A stretch of 64,000 bases of DNA from Akkermansia muciniphila (GTDB lineage Bacteria; Verrucomicrobiota; Verrucomicrobiia; Verrucomicrobiales; Akkermansiaceae), in contig NZ_FXYA01000199.1 in the NCBI RefSeq assembly GCF_900184965.1, positions 1-64,000 on the forward strand, read 5' to 3'. The notes under the pieces were generated by a model. That model worked only from the letters and a program-made list of their open reading frames with translations. It made no database searches and was not told where the DNA came from. A program made the translations under genes and the position numbers. Each line of letters opens with the position of its first letter. Position 1 is the first letter of the stretch. Shown here piece after piece: positions 62,093-64,000 of this stretch.

Positions 62093-64000
62093 TTACTCGC
62101 CAAACCACTTCTCCGCCATCCCGGCAAGATGTTTCAGATAATTAGCCAATGTCGCCATTCCCAGACTGACGGAAGTAATCGCCCCGCCACGCGGATTCCG
62201 CCATGCCCCCAGCATGGCCGTAATACTGCCTAAAGTAGCAACTCCCCGGGATTTCATCCTTACTGACTGCCAGTTATCCACCTGTTCCAAATCCTGAAAT
62301 AATCCCGTCAAATCTTTAATCATAAACTCCAGCTCAGAACCGGCAATGCCCGTCCTAGTCTGAACCTTTAAATCAAAAATATCTGCCGCTTGTTCAATCA
62401 GCCAATCCGCGCCACGCCCTAAAAACGGCACTCCATTCAACGGCCCCAGTACAATCCCCGGCAGATAATTCAACGGATTCTTCTTCTCGTCATCATCGCC
62501 CCCCGGTCTCATGACATTATTAATCAAATACCCAAGAACCTGCATAGCCACCCCCTGAACCAGCCAGCTCCGCATCGCCAGTTTCTTTTTGCCTCTTTTC
62601 CATAAACTGAACACAGTCGCCCCCCGTTGAAGCGTTTCCGACATCAAAAACCATTCTTCAGAAAAAATCCCCTTCGTCTTTTCAAGCATTTTTGGCATTT
62701 GCGTCCAATTCGTCGGCTGAGCCGTAGAAAGCCCTTCTTCTATCACATCCCGAGCATACTCCATCGCCTCCGGCTTGCTCATGCCCTGTTCCACGCCCTG
62801 ACGGAAATAATGGTCAAATGCCGCGGCAAAACTCACCGCATTGCATCCGGCATCCAGCCAGCCTAACGCATTCATACTTTTCTCGCTCAACTGTTCCAAC
62901 AGTCCCAGCCTGCCCCCAAGCTGCTTTTTATATCCCAAAAGGACGGAATACATAAATCCATCCTTCCTTGCCTGAAACAAATCGGAAGAAAACAACTCCC
63001 GAACGCTCAACACAGACTTCCCGCTAATCACCCGGGACATTCCGTGAATCCACTCCGCCGTGCTCAAATCGCATCCATGCAGGGCATTAAATACTGCCGT
63101 CGTTTGTCTCAACAAAGACGTCACCTGACCAGCCAAAACGCTCACCGCACGGGCATTCATAATGCGATTTTTCACAACTTCCGCCGCATCCAGTTCGGCT
63201 ACAGCATCCCTACCCCCATGTTCCAGCCGGTTAATTAACGTTTGAAAACCCCGGTAATCCAATGCCCCTATATTCACCTTCAATTTCTGAGCTACAGATG
63301 GATCACTCAAAATCCCCTGATACCGTTCTACCATCTCCTGAGTGCATACCCAATTAACAGCATTCGCATGATGCTTCCAAAACAGAGCAAGCGCGCCCTG
63401 CGTCGTGTTCAGATATCGTTGGTGACTCTCATCCCGGACAGAAAGAAAACCGTCAGACCTGCCTACGGCTATCGTGCCGTCGTCGCCAAGAATGGAAGCC
63501 AGTTCACTATCATCCCTCGTCTCATCCACCATCCAGCGGAGCGGGGAATAATTCCGGCGTTTGCTGAAAGGCACTCCGTAGCGGTCTTCGTAAAGCGGCC
63601 TGATCATATCTCCCACCTGAGCATATTCTTCAAACAAAATACTCTTCAAAGCCATCCCCTCCGGGCCTATAAACTCTTCCAGCTTCATTTTATGCTCATC
63701 CGTCCACCCCCTGCGCCTCATCGGCGTCATCCTGTCTGGAATCCGGGAATCAAACACGTTCGGCTGATCCATGCACATCAGTACAAAAAGGGCCTGATCC
63801 CGGCTCAGCTTCGGCATGGGCTGCGGATCCATATCGTACCATTCTTCCACCTCAAACCACTTCCGCGCCCGATTCTCGCCGCGTCCCCATGCCTCATACT
63901 CTTCCCTCAGCAAATCAATCGCCTTCTGAGAATACATATCCACACCCCACCAAGGATTCTTTTCTCGCCTTTCCAAAAGCTTCGCCGCCTGGTCAATCGT
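62093..64000 (-). CDS. Very large internal/polyvalent phage protein, partial at right edge
   Basis: Open from the stop at 62093 to the window end, so at least 635 residues; the apparent start at 63976 is a TTG inside an open frame and is probably not real. Mostly helical, with NGEXX-like motifs absent. C-terminal ~250 residues have hydrophobic helices (GVAMQVLGYLINNVM) and the GPLNGVPFLGRGADWLIEQ stretch, resembling the large-polyvalent-protein-associated domains of phage and plasmid giant proteins. Likely an internal virion protein ejected with the DNA or a polyvalent anti-defence protein. Confidence 0.55.
   Translation of the reverse strand, partial: TIDQAAKLLERREKNPWWGVDMYSQKAIDLLREEYEAWGRGENRARKWFEVEEWYDMDPQPMPKLSRDQALFVLMCMDQPNVFDSRIPDRMTPMRRRGWTDEHKMKLEEFIGPEGMALKSILFEEYAQVGDMIRPLYEDRYGVPFSKRRNYSPLRWMVDETRDDSELASILGDDGTIAVGRSDGFLSVRDESHQRYLNTTQGALALFWKHHANAVNWVCTQEMVERYQGILSDPSVAQKLKVNIGALDYRGFQTLINRLEHGGRDAVAELDAAEVVKNRIMNARAVSVLAGQVTSLLRQTTAVFNALHGCDLSTAEWIHGMSRVISGKSVLSVRELFSSDLFQARKDGFMYSVLLGYKKQLGGRLGLLEQLSEKSMNALGWLDAGCNAVSFAAAFDHYFRQGVEQGMSKPEAMEYARDVIEEGLSTAQPTNWTQMPKMLEKTKGIFSEEWFLMSETLQRGATVFSLWKRGKKKLAMRSWLVQGVAMQVLGYLINNVMRPGGDDDEKKNPLNYLPGIVLGPLNGVPFLGRGADWLIEQAADIFDLKVQTRTGIAGSELEFMIKDLTGLFQDLEQVDNWQSVRMKSRGVATLGSITAMLGAWRNPRGGAITSVSLGMATLANYLKHLAGMAEKWFGE

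Larger units (their letters stand above)
52629..64000. mobile_element. Prophage 2 (left part), inserted at tRNA-Leu(CAA)
   Basis: Starts with a plus-strand integrase after the tRNA-Leu(CAA) 3' end, followed tail-to-tail by a minus-strand structural and lysis module: nozzle-like, adaptor-like, tail fibre, amidase, holin-like, lipoprotein, capsid, and a very large protein that leaves the window. Repressor, replication and packaging genes are not in view. The tail genes and size of the lysis cassette suggest a podovirus-like virion. The right att site is outside the window. Confidence 0.9.

Overview
The window looks like a chromosomal segment of an Akkermansia muciniphila-like verrucomicrobium. 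The main reasons are a short cobamide-assembly operon containing a CbiR-type remodelling enzyme (a family first characterised in A. muciniphila), a secreted GH35 beta-galactosidase of the mucin-degrading kind, cytochrome bd next to 2-oxoglutarate dehydrogenase genes, and many starts without a clear Shine-Dalgarno. This assignment is inference from gene content; no 16S gene is present.

Three blocks can be seen. (1) About 1-16545: the right-hand part of a prophage. It runs from a tail fibre cut by the window edge, through terminase, a MuF-like protein fused to a zinc-metalloprotease domain, a DnaB replication module and a RusA / SSB-like / Cas4-like / Sak4-like recombination module, to small early genes, a CI-like repressor with clustered operators, a truncated cytosine methyltransferase and a tyrosine integrase. 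The integrase abuts a tRNA-Leu(UAA) gene on the minus strand. (2) 16546-52628: host chromosome. It holds RidA, an Arg-rich unknown protein, ferritin, a MarR regulator, TrpB, an AmgK-like kinase / CHASE2-like / phosphatase / L,D-transpeptidase operon, cydAB, sucAB, a GyrI-like gene of distinctly AT-rich sequence, lpd, an amidohydrolase, a small beta-barrel, GH35, an orphan solute-binding protein, and the cobamide locus. (3) 52629-64000: the left part of a second prophage, inserted at a tRNA-Leu(CAA) gene. Its integrase faces a minus-strand structural and lysis module with a podovirus flavour: nozzle- and adaptor-like tail proteins, tail fibre, amidase, holin- and spanin-like proteins, capsid, and a very large protein cut by the right edge.

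The cobamide locus works as a scavenging and remodelling unit. A TonB-dependent BtuB-like receptor lies under a cobalamin riboswitch. Divergent from it is a plus-strand operon encoding a CobD(CobC)-CobQ fusion, CbiB, CobT, CobS, CbiR and CobU. No corrin-ring genes, no bluB and no cobA are in the window, which suggests import of corrinoids, removal of the foreign lower ligand by CbiR, and reassembly with CobT/CobU/CobS.

The most notable observations are the CobD-CobQ fusion with CbiR, the MuF-metalloprotease fusion, an E2 (SucB) without a visible E3-binding domain, two prophages in two different tRNA-Leu genes whose tail fibres share a module, and a repressor-operator cluster with a distant fourth site.
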